A stretch of DNA of 22,622 nt, from the NCBI GenBank assembly GCA_002284615.2, contig MU069592.1, forward strand, positions 202,428 to 225,049. Direction: 5' to 3'. Origin of the DNA: Dunaliella salina. Its lineage: Eukaryota; Chlorophyta; Chlorophyceae; Chlamydomonadales; Dunaliellaceae. The translations under genes and the position numbers were made by a program. Below the pieces are notes generated by a model. It ran no database searches. It was not told where the DNA came from and was given only the letters and a program-made list of their open reading frames with translations. Each line of letters opens with the position of its first letter. Within the stretch, counting starts at the first letter, position 1. Of the stretch, positions 1 to 22,622 are shown piece after piece.

Positions 1-368
1 TGTAAAGGTCGACCGATGGGGTGAGGGAGTCCTATTCCAGGGGCGCATGCGGCCCACGATCTTGTTTGCTATGAGGTGCTGACGAGCTGCACGTTGCAGG
101 TACTGGGTTGCTGCAAATTTGGAAGCTAATTCTGGTGCATGCTGGGGTCCTCAGCGCTGTAATCGTGAATGCCTCACAGATTTGCTGAGAGTATGCCCCT
201 GACCCAAAAACAAGGCCATGGCAGCTGATCTCCTGGAGGCCAGATTTCATATACAATCATGTTATTTTGTGTAGGGCTGGGTGGAGGAAACATCAGGATG
301 CACTCACCCACCAAAGTTGAAAGGTGGCCCAGAACTGCCCCTTCAGCCCTTTTTGCCACTTTGCTAGG

Positions 369-530
369 CCCCTTTTGTGAAGCTCTTCTGAAGCAAAGCT
401 TGAGCAATGCAGCTCTGCCATGGTTGCAGGCAGTGCTTGCTTTGATAGACCCCCTTTTTGCAGTTATCCTTGGGCAAAGCTACAGCATTGCAGCTCTGCC
501 ACGCTTGCAGGCAGTGCTGGGCTTCCTCTT
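369..530 (+). repeat. Two imperfect tandem copies of an 81-base unit
   Basis: The stretch 369-449 is repeated at 450-530. Both copies carry a run ending in CAAAGCT, then GCAGCTCTGCCA and TTGCAGGCAGTGCT. The unit contains an acceptor-like TTGCAGG, so it could be a decayed junction array of an exon upstream of the window. That origin is inference, as no source exon is visible. Confidence 0.6.
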
Positions 531-902
531 TGAAATAAAACATCTGGAATGTACAGGAATGGGTCATGCTTGAAAAACGTGTTTGAACTCCTCAAAAAAG
601 AGGAAAACAACTGACTTTGAAACGTTTATGCTTCAAATATAATTCCCTAAAATGCCTACATGCCAAGTGCATGTTGCACATTCATGTGCGACGTACACAA
701 TTTCACGCATTTAGGTGCGTACAGTTCCTCTCAAACCCGCGTATGGTCCATCCCTAGTAATGTGTGATGGGAGGTTGCTGCTCATCAGTCTCGTGTACCT
801 ACCTACTCACACACACAATATCTCCTATGCAGCACCATGCCCGGCCTTCTGCGCATGTACAAACCATGGCAGTTTGGCTGTCAGTCTTTGCGTAGAGTAT
901 CT

Positions 903-1010
903 GCAATGGTGGCACTCTTGACTCAACAAGATCATTTACAATGGCGGCACTCATGACTGGACTAGATTACTTCTGTATTTTTCACAATGGTGGAACTCTT
1001 GACTTGACTC
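903..1010 (+). repeat. Three spaced copies of a short repeat
   Basis: CAATGGTGGCACTCTTGACT or a close variant occurs near 904, 941 and 985, with unrelated spacers. No function is apparent. Confidence 0.5.
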
Positions 1011-1219
1011 TCTGCGCCTGCGCCTCTTGTTGATGGTCCAGCGCTCAGCGGCCAAACACCCAAAATTGGACAAGAGCATCCATTTTGCCATCCATCCAAT
1101 ACACAAACCACAGTGCCTCATCTACCTGTTCAGTAAATGGTCGTTGGTGTTGGTGTTACAGCGTTTTACACGACCACACAACATCACACTCTCTCTGTGT
1201 CTGTGTTCCTGCTCAACAG

Positions 1220-21540
<20,321 letters not shown>

Positions 21541-22380
21541 GTGCGAGATTGGGGCCCTTTTTCTGGGGACGTCTGCACAGCTTGGGCTGTTGTGCTGTTG
21601 CATATGCCTTGTGAACTCAGTGCTCATCTGCAGGTGCGTGAGCAAGGTGCAAGGTTGAGGCCCATTTTTCTGCATGTGTGTGCACAGCTTGGGCTGTTGT
21701 GCTGTTGCAAATGCTTTGAGGAGTTACAGCTTATCTGTGGGCATGTGGGCAAGGTGTAGGTTGAGACCTTCTTTCTGCATGCGTGTGAACTGTTGTTGCA
21801 TATGCTTGGAGGACTGAGGAGCTTATCTGTGGGCAAGATACCGGGTTGTGGCCCTTTTTCTGCATACATGTGCAAATTTGTGCTGGTGTACTGTTGTATA
21901 TGCTCCAAGAACTCAGAGCTCTTCTGTGGGCTCGTGGGGAAGGAGCGAGGTTGAGGTCCTTTTTCTGCACATGTGTGCACAGCTTGGGCTGTTGTGCTGT
22001 TGCATATGCTTTGAGAAGTCAGGAGCTTATCTGTGTGTGTTTGGGTGTGAGGTTGAGGCCCATATTCTGCATGCATGTGCAGAGTTATGCTGTTGTGCTG
22101 TTGCATATGCTTTGAGAACCCAGGGCCTTTCTACAGGCAACCAGGCTAGGCACAAAGATGAGATCCTGTGTCGATGCATGCATGTGCATAGTTGTGCTGT
22201 TGTGCTGTTGCATAAGCTTTGAGAACCCAGGGCCTTTTTACAGGCAACGAGGCTAGGCGCAAAGATGAGGTCCTGTGTCAATGCATGCAATAGCAGAGTT
22301 GTGCTGTTGTGCTGTTGCATGGGCTGTGAGAACTCAGGTTCTTTTTGAAGGCGTCTAGGCTGCGTGCAAAGGTAACATCC
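21541..22380 (+). repeat. Donor-type array: about eight copies downstream of exon 14
   Basis: The exon end CTCTGAGCTCATCTGTGGGC, GTGGGCAAG/GTGCGAG and the first intron bases (CCCTTTTTCTG, TGCACAGCTTGGGCTGTTGT) repeat about every 105 bases, with donor-like positions near 21647, 21754, 21838, 21943, 22048, 22153, 22255 and 22370. GT is kept at 21647 and 21754 and decays later. The intron part (GTTGTGCTGTTGCATATGC) is better kept than the exon part in the last copies. Confidence 0.9.
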
Positions 22381-22578
22381 TTTGTCCAGTAAAGTACCAG
22401 CACAGATGGCCATGTAAGCACAAAAGTACAGATTGCCCACAAAAGCGCCAGCACAGTTGGCCTTGTAGCCCTGTGTCTTGTGCTTCAAGGACTGGGGGCG
22501 CACAGGCAGATGTGCTGGACATGTTTGGTCCAACATTTCTCTCGCGACATGTGAGCATGTCATGTCAGGGGGTGCAGA

Positions 22579-22580
<2 letters not shown>

Positions 22581-22622
<42 letters not shown>
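22581..22622 (+). repeat. GT tract running off the window end
   Basis: At least 21 GT units, continuing past the last base. Confidence 0.95.

Larger units (their letters stand above)
1..1219 (+). other. 3' part of an upstream intron of RPC1
   Basis: No exon is recognisable before 1220. In particular, the cysteine-rich zinc-binding segment expected upstream in RPC1 does not appear in any frame. The stretch ends in a CT-rich tract and the acceptor CAG at 1217-1219. It contains two small direct-repeat sets, listed separately. Open frames here resemble no protein family I know. A missed short exon is possible but unlikely. Confidence 0.6.

Overview
The window is eukaryotic nuclear DNA holding the interior of one gene on the + strand: the largest subunit of RNA polymerase III (RPC1, called POLR3A in animals and NRPC1 in plants). 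I resolve 14 consecutive coding exons between 1220 and 21540. They join without a frame break into 476 codons (1,429 coding bases), running from the late clamp region through the active-site metal motif NADFDGDEM into the region after it. The first and last exons of the gene lie outside the window. All 13 complete introns are GT-AG, 277 to 3,079 bases long; coding sequence is only about 6% of the window. Some wording is closer to plant than animal Pol III, for example FRNSELICG in exon 14. With the very repeat-rich introns and long GT/AC tracts, this suggests a green alga. That placement is inference; I cannot name the species.

Layout: 1-1219 is the end of an upstream intron. Exons: 1 (1220-1298), 2 (2351-2440), 3 (2718-2882), 4 (3895-3984), 5 (6025-6101), 6 (8781-8901), 7 (9348-9441), 8 (12093-12193), 9 (13113-13207), 10 (13963-14065), 11 (14954-15049), 12 (18129-18239), 13 (18867-18952), 14 (21420-21540). 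The last intron is open at the window end. I see no second gene, tRNA, rRNA or CRISPR array.

The striking content is in the introns. Nine of the 14 exons have beside them a tandem array of decayed copies of their own splice junction. Exons 4, 5, 8, 10, 11, 12 and 14 have upstream arrays in which each copy holds a polypyrimidine tract, an acceptor AG and the start of the exon. Exons 1, 13 and 14 have downstream arrays in which each copy holds the end of the exon and the donor. The working exon is always the edge copy, 3'-most in acceptor arrays and 5'-most in donor arrays. Exons 2, 3, 4 and 6 instead have long dinucleotide tracts at a splice site: (GT)n starting at or just after the donor, or (AC)n running into the acceptor. 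The introns seem to have grown by repeated tandem duplication across splice junctions. The spliceosome must then choose one site among up to about a dozen near-identical decoys.

Other intronic structures are a 198-base inverted-repeat element resembling a MITE (6878-7075), a 214-base minisatellite (7084-7780) ending in a short hairpin, a 224-base imperfect foldback (15461-15684), and a 15-base minisatellite (19877-20601) that seems to have grown out of the exon 13 array.
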